From NCBI GenBank assembly GCA_963787045.1, contig CAWBBR010000016.1:106420-170419 (forward strand): a DNA stretch of 64,000 nucleotides, in the 5' to 3' direction. Source of the DNA: DATJGR01 sp963787045. GTDB lineage: Bacteria > Pseudomonadota > Gammaproteobacteria > Pseudomonadales > Azotimanducaceae. Position 1 is the stretch's first letter; each line of letters opens with the position of its first letter. The position numbers and the translations under genes are program-made. The notes below the pieces were generated by a model that did not search any database, was not told the origin of the DNA, and saw nothing but the letters and a program-made list of their open reading frames with translations. Positions 50,490 through 59,089 of this stretch are shown piece after piece.

Positions 50490-50987
50490 TTACAACGCGA
50501 GCGTGCGATGCGGAGCGTCGGCGCGATCCAGTTCGGCGAGCGATTGCATCAGCGCGACGCGTTGACGCCACAGCCGCTCTGCACGAACCGGATCGCGCGA
50601 TGGGTCGATGCTGAGCGGTGCGAGTTCGCGATCGAGATCCGCGATTCGGTAAACGAGCGCGCGGCGACTCGCGCCCCACTCGGCGCTTTCCGGCGTGCCA
50701 TGGCGCGCCACTCGCCGCTCGAGTTGCTGCGATTGCGCCATCAGCGTCGCGAGATCGCTGCCGCGCGCCGCCTCCGGCGCGCGCCCGATCATCCACACAC
50801 CCACGGAAACGGCGAGCAACACGCCGGCCGCCGCTGCAATCCACGCGCCGCTTCGGCTGCGGTGCGGTTGCGCGCCGGTGCGACGCTCGATCTCTTCCCA
50901 GACGTCATCCGGTGGTGCCGCTTCCGGGAGTTCCCGTAATGCATCCCGCAACGTTTGCGGGCTCGGGTCGGACTGTCGTGTCTTCAT
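50490..50987 (-). CDS. Anti-sigma-factor-like membrane protein
   Basis: About 165 residues: N-terminal cytosolic helices (TLRDALRELPEAAPPDDVWE), one membrane helix (GAWIAAAAGVLLAVSVGVWM) and a periplasmic helical part. ATG 50987 (MKTRQSDPSPQ) lies inside the 3' end of the sigma gene, 83 bases overlapping. No zinc-binding HxxxCxxC motif is visible, so it would be a zinc-free anti-sigma factor. Identity rests on topology and position. Confidence 0.6.
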   Translation of the reverse strand: MKTRQSDPSPQTLRDALRELPEAAPPDDVWEEIERRTGAQPHRSRSGAWIAAAAGVLLAVSVGVWMIGRAPEAARGSDLATLMAQSQQLERRVARHGTPESAEWGASRRALVYRIADLDRELAPLSIDPSRDPVRAERLWRQRVALMQSLAELDRADAPHRTLAL

Positions 50988-51528
50988 CTGCTTTCTCCGT
51001 CCGCCATGCCAACAACCGCGCATGGCCGCGCGCGAGTTGGCTCTTCGAATAACTTTCGGTGCGCCCGGTCAGCTGGGCGATTTCGGAATGGGTGTAACCC
51101 TCGACCTCGTGCATCCAGACCACGAAGCGTGTTCGCGCCGGCAATTGCCGCAGCGCGCGCTCGATGTCGCCGAAGCCATCGAGGCGCATCGCATCCGATG
51201 CGAGATCGGCGCGTTCGGTTTCCGGACCACGGAGCCGCAAACGGTGCCACGGCGAGCGTAGTCGCATGAGGCAATGGTTGATCGCGACGCTGCGCACCCA
51301 GCCGACGAACGCCCCGGGCACCTTCAGATCGCGCGCGCGCTCGATGACGTCGACGAACGTGTCCTGCGTGGCTTCTTTCGCGAGCTGCGTGTCGGCCAGC
51401 AGGCGCAGCGCCAGGGTGTACACCACGCCCGAAAGCGCCCGATACACGTCGGCCGCGGCGCTTCGGTCGCCGCGCTGCAGCGCCGCGATGACGTGGTCCT
51501 CGATGTGAATGCGCGTGAACTGCGACAT
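50905..51528 (-). CDS. ECF RNA polymerase sigma factor
   Basis: About 207 residues. Region 2 covers VYRALSGVVYTLALRLLADT and AKEATQDTFVDVIERARDLK, region 4 covers LRQLPARTRFVVWMHEVEGY and HSEIAQLTGRTESYSKSQLA (typical -35-binding helix-turn-helix). The start MSQFTRIHIEDHVIAAL at 51528 is preferred over an ATG six codons upstream. The last 27 codons overlap the anti-sigma gene in another frame, which would couple their translation. It resembles the RpoE-like group. Confidence 0.87.
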   Translation of the reverse strand: MSQFTRIHIEDHVIAALQRGDRSAAADVYRALSGVVYTLALRLLADTQLAKEATQDTFVDVIERARDLKVPGAFVGWVRSVAINHCLMRLRSPWHRLRLRGPETERADLASDAMRLDGFGDIERALRQLPARTRFVVWMHEVEGYTHSEIAQLTGRTESYSKSQLARGHARLLAWRTEKADEDTTVRPEPANVAGCITGTPGSGTTG

Positions 51529-51592
51529 GGATGCCTTCGTGAACACCCATATAGATGCACGAACGGCGGAAAAAGTCGCACTTGCGACTGAC

Positions 51593-53034
51593 TTACTGTT
51601 TCTCGCGCTCCATCTGCAGCCCGTGCACTTTGGCCAGCATCTCGTCCGCTATCGCGTTGTTGGGATCGATCCGCAGCGCTTCGCGCAGCAGACCCAGGGC
51701 ATTTGGATCGTCAGGTCCCTCGAGGCGGTACTGCTGCATCAAGGTATCGGCGTCGAGCACCAGCTGGACCACGCGCCACCGATCACGGGCATCCTTGCTC
51801 ACGAGTGAACGGTGCATTTCCGGAACGGCTACGGCGAGTTGGTCCAGCAAACGGCGCGCGCTGTCGAAACGCTGCCTGAGGATCATATCGCTCGCATCCT
51901 GTGCAACGCCGCCAACGATCTTGTCGAGGCGAGCGCGCGCGATCTCCGACTCAGGCTGTGTCTGCAGCACGCGCACATAGCGTTGCGCGGCATTCTGTCC
52001 GGGCGTAACCCACTGACCCTTCTTTTCGAGCGCATCCGCCTCGGCCAGAAGCGTTGCGGTGGCGATCGCTGGCGCGCTCGCAGTTACTGGCGGCTGCTGT
52101 GCGCTTGCCCCGACCGACGATGCAGCCTGCACCGGCGTTGTCGGTTGGATCCTCGGCGCGGCGGTCGCGACCGGCTTGGCAGCGGCGTCGGCATAGCGGT
52201 CGGCGGTACCGATGACGCTATGGGGTCGACCTTGGTCGGACGCGCATCGGGGTTCCATCCGATCTGATCGACCACACTGGGCGGCACGAACCAGAACACG
52301 CCGCGATCGTCGCAGCCACCACCACCCAGGCGATCCAGCCGGTCCGCCGTCGCCGACGCACGCGCAGGTCGACACGCGCTTCGCGCTCGATCCTGGGCGA
52401 AATGTGGGGCGTGGCGGCGCGACGGGCTTCGGCCGTTGGGCGTGCTTCGACCCTAGGCGGATCTTGCAGGCTCCGTTGCGGTGCGGCGGGGGCGCTCGGG
52501 AGCGGCGTTTCATCCGCTTGCGCTTCCGATTCGTCTGCAGACCACTGCGTTTCTTGCTCCCATTCGGATTCGTCAACCTCCCATTCCGTTTCCTCGGATT
52601 TCGACTCCGTTTCCTCGTTTGGTCCCTCGTACTGCACGCGAAACGTTGCCCCACCGAAGGTCAACGCGGAGTTCCGGCGCAAGCGACGCCGGCCAGCGAT
52701 CTCCTCTCCGTCGACCAGTGTCGGTGTATCGGACATCGGAGTGACGTAGGCGAGATCATCCTCGACGTTCAGCATCGCGTGGTGCGGTGACGATTCCCTG
52801 CTCCGACAAACGCAGGTCGCAACATTCGCCGCTGCCTATCATGAAACGTTTCGGCAACCGCATCGTCGCGCGACCATCGGAACTGACCAACGACCATCCC
52901 GTCCGATTGGGGGGATTGATCGCCCGGGGGTCCACATCGGGCTCCGTGGCGCCGGACTTTCGAAGAAAACGGGTCAACGGCGTCGGTTCCGGCGCAACGC
53001 TATCCCAATCGTTCCAAGTATTGTTCACGCTCAT
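51593..53034 (-). CDS. FHA-domain membrane protein, frameshifted
   Basis: About 475 residues. The FHA phosphothreonine-binding domain at residues 55-135 has the core GSGECCDLRLSEQGIVT followed by PHHAML, i.e. the Gly-Ser and His of FHA sites. A Glu/Ser-rich linker (EETESKSEETEWEVDESEWE) leads to one membrane helix (TGWIAWVVVAATIAAC) and a helical C-terminal part with QRYVRVLQTQPESEIARARL and LREALRIDPNNAIADEMLAK, resembling TPR units. Frame changes near 52783, 52292 and 52190. It lies 65 bases upstream of the ECF sigma gene. Confidence 0.75.
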
Positions 53035-53196
53035 CGGCAACCCAGCGATGCACAGCCGCATGCGCATTCAGGCATTCGCTCGAGTCGATGGCTACCGCCG
53101 TCTCGCGCGTAGCACTGTCGTCCGATTCCTACACAGTGGGTGCCGATTCGGCGGACAAGACCCCGCAGGACGCATTGGATACCTCGACGGGTGAGG

Positions 53197-54056
53197 TCAG
53201 ACGTGGCCGTGAGCAGCGAGAAAGCGCCTGATCTCCGCGACGATCTCGGGCAACGCCGACGACATGTGCAGGTGGTGCGGCCCGTCGAGCACGACTTCCT
53301 CGAATCCCGGCAGGACGCCCGCGCACCAGCTCGAGCGAGTGCTTGAACCAGTCCTCGCCGTCGCGCGCGGCGATCATCAGCGTAGGAGCCTTGGTGCGCT
53401 TCGCCAGCGCCACCACGATGTCGTCCGGTTGCCGCTGCGTGTGCGTGCGCCGGATGCGTGGTTCGGTGGACCAGACGTAGCCCGCGTCGGTCTTGCGGTG
53501 ACCGCGCTCCACCAGCGCGCGCGCCGACGCGAATTCGATTGCCTTTCGCCTGCTCGAGGCGTTGCGCCATCGCGTCGAGCGACTCGTAGCCGCGCAACGT
53601 GCCGTCCGCGTCGCTCAGGCACGTGTCGAGATTTTCACGAACGCCGTCGAGCACCTTGTCGATCGTCGTTGCTTCGACGTAGCCGTCGATACAGATCTGC
53701 GCCGAGACGCGCTCCGGATAGATGCCGACGAGCTGCGTGCTGTATTCGGCGCCCATCGAGTGCGCGACGATCACGAATTGCCGCCAGCCGAGGCGATCGG
53801 CCACCGCGATGACATCCTGCGCGTCGAGCCAACCCCAATAGCCAACGTCGGGTGCGCGCGGATCCGAAAGACCGTGTCCGGCGAAATCCATCGCGAACAG
53901 ATCGAGTTCCGGCATCGCCTGCGCGAACGCATCGAACGAGTTCGCGTTGTCGAGCCAGCCGTGCAGAGCGATCGTCGGAATGCGTCCGCCGCGAAAACGT
54001 TTGCCGGCGATCGTGCGACCGCCGACGTCGAGTCTGATTTCATCGCATGCGCGCAT
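53197..54056 (-). CDS. Alpha/beta hydrolase, frameshifted
   Basis: Protein of about 285 residues. It starts DEIRLDVGGRTIAGKRF; oxyanion motif IALHGWLDNANSF, AMDFAGHGLSD, nucleophile elbow AHSMGAEY (Ser), and catalytic His in VLDGPHHLHMS. Frame changes near 53545 (extra G) and 53320, ending AAHGHV at 53197. The HGWLDN pattern is that of small proteobacterial esterases near MaoC or enoyl-CoA genes. Substrate unknown. Confidence 0.8.
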
Positions 54057-54083
54057 GGTGTCTCGAATCGTGTACCTGGTTGA

Positions 54084-54404
54084 TCACGCCTGTCGGCGCG
54101 GAATTCGAATGACGATGCCGGCGGATGACTCGTCGAGCACCACCTGACAGGCGAGGCGGCTGTTCGATTCGCGCGCCCATGCGTACTCGAGCATTTCCAG
54201 TTCGTCGGCGCGCGGCGGCACAACCCGCTCCGCCCACGGCGACTCGACATAGCAATGGCAGGTCACGCAGGTGCACGCACCGCCGCACTGCGCCCGAATG
54301 CCGACCACGCCGTGATCGAGCGCGCAATCCATCACCGTTTCTCCGGCAATGGCCGCGTGCGTTTCCCGCGTGCCATCGGGATGTACGAAGGTGACCTTCG
54401 TCAC
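54084..54404 (-). CDS. 2Fe-2S ferredoxin (adrenodoxin type)
   Basis: Protein of 106 residues with the vertebrate-type spacing Cys40-x5-Cys46-x2-Cys49...Cys86 (QCGGACTCVTCHCYVES and RLACQVVLD). It starts VTKVTFVHPDGTRETHAAIA at GTG 54404. An additional Cys51 follows the cluster. Such ferredoxins feed electrons to cytochrome P450 or Rieske oxygenases; neither is in the window. Divergent from the PHP gene. Confidence 0.9.
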   Translation of the reverse strand: MTKVTFVHPDGTRETHAAIAGETVMDCALDHGVVGIRAQCGGACTCVTCHCYVESPWAERVVPPRADELEMLEYAWARESNSRLACQVVLDESSAGIVIRIPRRQA

Positions 54405-54488
54405 TACCGCTCTCGAAACCAAAGAAGCTGCGCAGCGTGACCGACACACCCCTCTCGCGCAACCCGGACGGTGCCGTTACCATGCCGC

Positions 54489-55133
54489 ATGATCCTCGAT
54501 CTGCATACTCATTCGATCAAATCGGACGACGGTCGCGCGAAGGTGCGCAACTATTGCCAGTGGATACGTTCGCGCGACATTCCGATCGACGGTTTCGTGC
54601 TGACCGAGCACCGCCAGTTCGATGCGGAATCCGACTACACCGCGCTGGCCGAAGAGTTCGATCTGACGATTCTGAAAGCGAGCGAAGTCGAAACCGACTA
54701 CGGACACGTGTTGGTGTTCGGCGTGAACGACGCGCTGCGCGCCGCGTTCGATTTCGGTGACATTCAGTTGCCGTTGGCCGGCGTCATCGATGCGTGCGCG
54801 AAACACGGCGCGATACCGGTGCCGTGTCATCCGGGACGCAAGCGCGTTGGAATGGCCGCGCATCTCGAAGTGCTCGGCATACCGGCCGGCGTGCGTATCG
54901 TCGAAACCCGCAACGGCGGCAGCCGCGAAGGCGAAGACGCGATCGCCGAAGCGATGGCGCGACAACACAACTATCTCGGCATCGGCGGCAGCGACGCGCA
55001 CATCGTCAGCCACATCGGCCGTTGCGCAACGCGCTTCCCGGCGCCGGTCAACACAGTGGCCGAACTCGTCGAAGCGCTACGCGCCGGGGAGTTCACGGCA
55101 GTTTCGTTCAAAACGTCCGAATCGGAAGCATGA
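54489..55133 (+). CDS. PHP-domain metal phosphoesterase-like protein
   Basis: Intact protein of 214 residues. PHP motif 1 is LDLHTHS (His6, His8), motif 2 LTEHRQFD, motif 3 CHPGRKR, and motif 4 GSDAH near residue 173. All four metal-binding parts are kept, so it should be an active hydrolase. ATG 54489 is preferred to a GTG six codons upstream. Its stop overlaps the MaoC-N gene start in an ATGA junction. Confidence 0.85.
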   Translation: MILDLHTHSIKSDDGRAKVRNYCQWIRSRDIPIDGFVLTEHRQFDAESDYTALAEEFDLTILKASEVETDYGHVLVFGVNDALRAAFDFGDIQLPLAGVIDACAKHGAIPVPCHPGRKRVGMAAHLEVLGIPAGVRIVETRNGGSREGEDAIAEAMARQHNYLGIGGSDAHIVSHIGRCATRFPAPVNTVAELVEALRAGEFTAVSFKTSESEA

Positions 55134-55576
55134 GCCTAGACATCGAAGATCTGAAAGAGCGCTTTCTGAACGTCGACTTCGACGAGCAGACGTTCTCGAT
55201 CACCGCAGCAAATCTCGCGGAATACGCGAAGGCATGCGGCGAACTCGCGCCGCGTTACACCGATCCGAACCATCCCGACTTCCAGGCGCCGCCGACGTTC
55301 CCGTCCAGCTTCAATGCGCGGCGCGATCTGCCTGACGGATTTCCGAAGCTGCCGGGGCTGGGAATGGATGCCGGCAAAGCGGTGACGCCGCGGTTGCCGA
55401 TCCGGCCCGATACCAAGCTCATCGGCAAGACTCACATCCACGACATCTATACCAAGTCGGGGCGGTCCGGCCGCATGGTGTTCATCGTGCTGCGGATGGA
55501 GCTGTACGACGAAAAAGGCGCACACATGTCGTCCGCCGATACGAGCATGGTGATCAGGGAGCGGCCCGACGCATGA
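55130..55576 (+). CDS. MaoC-like hydratase, N-terminal half type (FAS1-like dehydratase)
   Basis: Intact protein of 148 residues with the hotdog fold of MaoC_dehydrat_N: ITAANLAEYAKACGELAPRY, PDFQAPPTFPSSFNAR and KTHIHDIYTKSGRSGRMVFI. It lacks the Asp/His catalytic pair of a full hydratase and usually forms a heteromer with a catalytic MaoC subunit. The next gene starts inside its stop (ATGA), which supports such a pair. Confidence 0.83.
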   Translation: MSLDIEDLKERFLNVDFDEQTFSITAANLAEYAKACGELAPRYTDPNHPDFQAPPTFPSSFNARRDLPDGFPKLPGLGMDAGKAVTPRLPIRPDTKLIGKTHIHDIYTKSGRSGRMVFIVLRMELYDEKGAHMSSADTSMVIRERPDA

Positions 55577-55986
55577 CCATCAAGACGATTGCCGACGTCG
55601 AGTTCGGCGCGCAGCTGCCGGTGTTCGCACCCGATACGACCCTCGAGAACGTGCGCCGTTTTGCGCGGGCGGCGGGCTGGGATCGGCCGCGCTTCACCAA
55701 TCACGAAGCGGCGCGAAAGGAAGGACTGCCCGGCGCGCTGGTACCCGGCATCATGAGCGTGGGATTTCTGTCGGCGATGATCCATCGCTGGGCACCGGAT
55801 GCGCAGGTGACGAACATCGACACGGTGTTCCGTGCGCCGGTGGTGGTCGACGAGGTCTATCAGATCAGCGGCGTGGTGACCGACATCGACGAAGCAGCGG
55901 GAAGCGTCGTTATCGACCTCACCGTCACGAATGCGGCGAACGAGACCCGCGTGTTCGGCACCGCGACGGCGAAACTGCCGACCTGA
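55573..55986 (+). CDS. MaoC-like enoyl-CoA hydratase subunit
   Basis: Intact protein of 137 residues with a single hotdog. FTNHEAARKEGLPGALVPGI holds the hydratase-2 motif region (N-x-x-x-A...GxxVPG), then DTVFRAPVVVDEVYQISGVV. With the preceding subunit it should hydrate an enoyl-CoA, like ChsH1-ChsH2 of steroid side-chain degradation. The stop is at 55984-55986; about 650 bases without genes follow. Confidence 0.83.
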   Translation: MTIKTIADVEFGAQLPVFAPDTTLENVRRFARAAGWDRPRFTNHEAARKEGLPGALVPGIMSVGFLSAMIHRWAPDAQVTNIDTVFRAPVVVDEVYQISGVVTDIDEAAGSVVIDLTVTNAANETRVFGTATAKLPT

Positions 55987-56113
55987 TTCTCCCCGACGGG
56001 TTTATAGAGGGGCGTTTCGGGTCGCCGAATGCCTCTGGGAGCTGCGCGTTGATCCTTGAATAGATTGAAGAAGCTCGGCACAGCGCCGGGCCGTTCGCGC
56101 TGACGCAATCGAA

Positions 56114-56633
56114 CATGGCCCTAATCAATGTCCGCGCTTTGGTTGAAGGGGCGATGTTGCGAGTCGAACCAGGCCACGTCGATTGGTTCGAGCGGGCTTG
56201 GTTTGATAATGATGGGGCGGTGGCGCAATTGGCGCCTGCGTTGATGGGGAAGGTCGTGCGGGTTGGGCCGTTGCCGGCATGGCTGCGGCTTGGACCATCG
56301 CCCTAATCAATGCGCTCAACCGACAAGGGCGTTCGGTTCCGTAAGCACACCACGCGATCTGGTCGCTCACGGCTCCATCACCGATCTCATCAACGCGACA
56401 CCCCGCAATTGATTAGGGCGATGGTCCAACCGCAGCGATCGCCGGCAACAGCCCAACCGACGCAACATCTCATGCGACCCCAACGCTCATCGCACCACCA
56501 CCCCATCACTCATAAACCAAGCCCGCTCGAACCCATCGACCCGGCCCGATTCAGCCACCCCATCACCGTGCGAGATCTCGCACCCCACACAGCGTCGTTA
56601 CCCGGCATCGCCGTTTGCACCATGGCCCTAATC
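56114..56633. repeat. Inverted-repeat array of about 0.5 kb next to the Y1 transposase
   Basis: This gene-free stretch holds two diverged arms of about 130-200 bases in opposite orientation around a 96-base centre (56312-56407). Perfect or near-perfect matching blocks are collinear: 56185-56204 with 56514-56533 (20/20), 56261-56278 with 56441-56458 (17/18), and 56290-56311 with 56408-56429 (22/22). The motif CATNGCCCTAATC occurs at 56114, 56296 and 56621 on the + strand and once on the - strand (56408-56423), the last + copy ending nine bases before the transposase ATG. I take it as the non-autonomous repeat or recognition region of that transposase. Confidence 0.75.
56568..56583. repeat. Perfect 16-bp palindrome within the array
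   Basis: GTGCGAGATCTCGCAC is its own complement. It lies in the right arm only; the left arm is too diverged here to match. It may form a cruciform or be a protein-binding site. Confidence 0.5.
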
Positions 56634-56641
56634 TTCCCTCC

Positions 56642-57359
56642 ATGGCGCGATCGACACACAAGAAGAGACCCGAACAGCTGACGCTCGATGCGATGCGCTA
56701 CAAGACGGGACGTGGCGGACCACGTTTCGGCGCCGGTCGGCCGCGGGGCGTGCGACCGAGAGTCATGCACCGGCCACGCGAGTGCATCGTTGCCCGCCTA
56801 CCGGTTCATGTCACGATCCGGTTGAGACGCGGCATACCGAGCCTGCGCCAGCCGCGGTTCGTGCGAAGGTTCCGTTCATCCTTGAGCGAGGCCTGCGTCC
56901 GGCACGGCTTCCGGGTCGTGCACTACTCGATCCAACGCGATCACGTGCACCTGCTGATCGAGGCGCACAGCAACCATTCGATTGCCTGCGGGATGAAGAG
57001 CGTCGGTGCGCGCATCGGCAAGCTCGCGAACCGTCTGTTTCAGCGCAGCGGCAAGGTGCTCGACGGTCGCTATCACCTGCGCCCGTTACGCACGCCGCTC
57101 GAGGTCCATCGTGCATTGCGTTACGTGCTGCTCAATCACCGCCACCACGCCGCGCAGCGGCGCAAACCCAAACACTCGATCGATCACCGTCGACGCTCAA
57201 CCGGATCCGGCGAGTTCAGGCCGCTGGTTCGACGGCTGGCGCATCACCACCGCTCCCCCAAACCCTGCCGACGTACGCGAAGTCGCCCCCGCACGGACTT
57301 GGCTATTGCAAACAGGCTGGCGTCGGCATGGGCTCATCCATCCGGCCGACGTTCCTTGA
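56642..57359 (+). CDS. IS200/REP-associated Y1 tyrosine transposase, frameshifted
   Basis: Y1_Tnp (HUH) family enzyme of about 238 residues. ATG 56642 (MARSTHKKRPEQLTLD). The basic leader GGPRFGAGRPRG is typical of this RAYT-like group, followed by PVHVTIRLRRGIPSLRQ, the HUH pair in SIQRDHVHLLIEAHS and the catalytic-Tyr region VLDGRYHLRPLRTPLEV. One frame change near 57190; the C-terminus then reads SSGRWFDGWR and ARTWLLQTGWRRHGLIHPAD. Such enzymes nick single-stranded DNA and act on nearby palindromic repeats. Confidence 0.82.
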
Positions 57360-57373
57360 AATATCAGTGACAC

Positions 57374-57391
57374 GTCCGCTAACGGGCGGAC
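57374..57391. repeat. Short hairpin after the transposase
   Basis: GTCCGC and GCGGAC pair around a 6-base loop, 15 bases after the transposase stop and before the convergent DUF35 gene end. It has no T-run. It may be a terminator or a structured end of the element. Confidence 0.35.
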
Positions 57392-57417
57392 AGTTCGTAC
57401 TTTGAATCGACTGCCTG

Positions 57418-57831
57418 CTACGCCGGGCGAAACAGCGGCAGCGCCAGCTCGTCGTGGTTCTCCCACTCCACCGTCACGCGTTGCCCCACCGTGATGTCGT
57501 TGGCAGGATCGTCCACACCGATGACGTTCGACAGTAGACGCGGACCTTCGTCGAGGTCGATCCACGCCACCGCATAAGGCACTTGCCCGCGAAAGAACGG
57601 GTGCTCTGCCTTACGCACCACGCTGAAACTGTAGACCGTGCCGCGTCCCGACGCCGTGTGCCACGACAGATTGCTGCCGAGGCACGCTGTGCAGTGGTGG
57701 CGCGGATAGAACACGATCGCGCCGCAGTCGACGCACTTCTGGTACGTCAGTTTGCCGTCTTTCGTTGCCTGCCAGAATTCGCGCGTATCGTGTTCTTTCA
57801 GATTCGGCAGCGGTCGTTTGAAGTCAGCCAT
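57418..57831 (-). CDS. DUF35 OB-fold zinc-ribbon protein
   Basis: Intact protein of 137 residues. Rubredoxin-like zinc ribbon with Cys33, Cys36, Cys47 and Cys50 (KCVDCGAIVFYPRHHCTAC), then an OB-fold domain (GTVYSFSVVRKAEHPFF and VPYAVAWIDLDEGPR). DUF35 proteins bind CoA esters and serve as partners of thiolase-like enzymes. It starts one base after the stop of such an enzyme on the same strand. Confidence 0.92.
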   Translation of the reverse strand: MADFKRPLPNLKEHDTREFWQATKDGKLTYQKCVDCGAIVFYPRHHCTACLGSNLSWHTASGRGTVYSFSVVRKAEHPFFRGQVPYAVAWIDLDEGPRLLSNVIGVDDPANDITVGQRVTVEWENHDELALPLFRPA

Positions 57832-57832
57832 T

Positions 57833-59032
57833 TCAGTCTCTCCCCAGAATTACCGTGCCGCCGCTGTGCCGGCTGCCCAACATGCCGCCATTGCCGTGCG
57901 CCACGGCGAGGCGCGCGTCTTTCACCTGCGATGTGGATTCGCCGCGCAATTGTCGCGTCGCTTCGATCAGCAGGAAGATGCCGCGCATGCCCGGATGGTT
58001 CGACGACAGCCCGCCGCCATCGGTGTTCAGTGCGGGGCCGTCGTTCGGCCGATCGAAGCGAAGCCGTCCGCCGGTTACGTATGCACCGCCCTCGCCTTTC
58101 TTACAGAAGCCGAGGTCTTCGAGCAGCGTGAGCACGGTGATGCTGAACGAGTCGTAGATCATCGCGATGTCGATTTCGCCGGGCTTCACGCCCGCTTCGC
58201 CGAACGCAGGCGGGCCTGACTGGCGCGCCGCGCTGACGGTGATGTCGCCGCCGTTCTCCGGATACTTGGTCGCTTCGCCGGTGCCGAGAATCCACACCGG
58301 CGTCTTCTTGCAATCGCGCGCGACGTCGGCCGCGGCGATCACCACCGCCCCGCCGCCGTCCGAGATCATGCAGCAGTCGAGTCGATGCAGCGGATCGGCG
58401 ATCAATGGCGAGTTGATGACGTCGGCAATGGTGGTCTCGCGGATGTCGAGAAAGCCGAGCGCGGTCATCGCGGCGACCGCCTCCGGATTGCGCATCGCGT
58501 GCAGACGCGTCGCGATGCCGATCTCGGCGAGCTGTTCGCTCGTGGTGCCGTATTGATGCATGTGGCGGCGCGCCACCATCGCGTAGTTCGACACCAGCGT
58601 CATGCCGGCGAACGAATCCATGTTCTCCGCCGGGTGCGTACCGAAACCGCCGCGCCCGCCGGTACCGATCGCCATCGCCTGGCTGAGCGCATTCGAACCG
58701 TACGTCAGCAGCGCGACGCGCGCCTTGCCGGCGGCGATGTCGCGCTTTGCATGCGCCGCGTGAAATTCGTACGAGCTGCCGCCAACCGCGGTGGTGTCGA
58801 TCACGTTCGGTTTCAGGCCGAAGTATTCGGCGATCGTCAGGCCGCTCATTCCGCCGCCGCCTTCGCCGGCATCGTAGATCGCGTCGACGTCTTTCCACGT
58901 CAGGCCCGCATCGGCGAGCGCGCGCGCCGCACTCGCTGCCTTGATCTGCATGGAACTGACTTTGCCGTCGACCTTGCGCGACGGATATTCGTGCACGCCG
59001 ACGATCGCGGCGTCTCTCGTTTGACTCACCAC
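57833..59032 (-). CDS. Thiolase-like protein lacking the active Cys (Ltp2-like)
   Basis: Intact protein of 399 residues of the SCP2-thiolase group. Where thiolases carry the nucleophilic Cys, this one has VGGSSYEFHAAHAKRDIAAG (residues 83-102) with Ser. The other conserved parts are NYAMVARRHMHQYGTTSEQL, DCCMISDGGGAVVIAAADV, the late His region SNHPGMRGIF and HGNGGMLGSRHSGG. The Cys-less form with a DUF35 partner is the arrangement of Ltp2/ChsH2 aldolases that release the last acyl unit in steroid side-chain degradation; that substrate here is inference. Confidence 0.88.
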   Translation of the reverse strand: MVSQTRDAAIVGVHEYPSRKVDGKVSSMQIKAASAARALADAGLTWKDVDAIYDAGEGGGGMSGLTIAEYFGLKPNVIDTTAVGGSSYEFHAAHAKRDIAAGKARVALLTYGSNALSQAMAIGTGGRGGFGTHPAENMDSFAGMTLVSNYAMVARRHMHQYGTTSEQLAEIGIATRLHAMRNPEAVAAMTALGFLDIRETTIADVINSPLIADPLHRLDCCMISDGGGAVVIAAADVARDCKKTPVWILGTGEATKYPENGGDITVSAARQSGPPAFGEAGVKPGEIDIAMIYDSFSITVLTLLEDLGFCKKGEGGAYVTGGRLRFDRPNDGPALNTDGGGLSSNHPGMRGIFLLIEATRQLRGESTSQVKDARLAVAHGNGGMLGSRHSGGTVILGRD

Positions 59033-59089
59033 TGCACTTCCCCCGGACTCGTTCTTCGCGTCAGTCTAAGTGCAACGCTCGCGACACCG

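Noticed and set aside
55860..56128. Short - strand frames with TPLYKPVGEN-like or ERPSINPSGRI-like sequence after the MaoC gene
   Set aside because: They overlap the real gene end and look like translated non-coding repeat sequence.
56115..56306. Small + strand frame starting MALINVRALVEG in the repeat array
   Set aside because: It lies inside the inverted repeat and its start is the CATGGCCCTAATC motif; the other arm has no matching frame.
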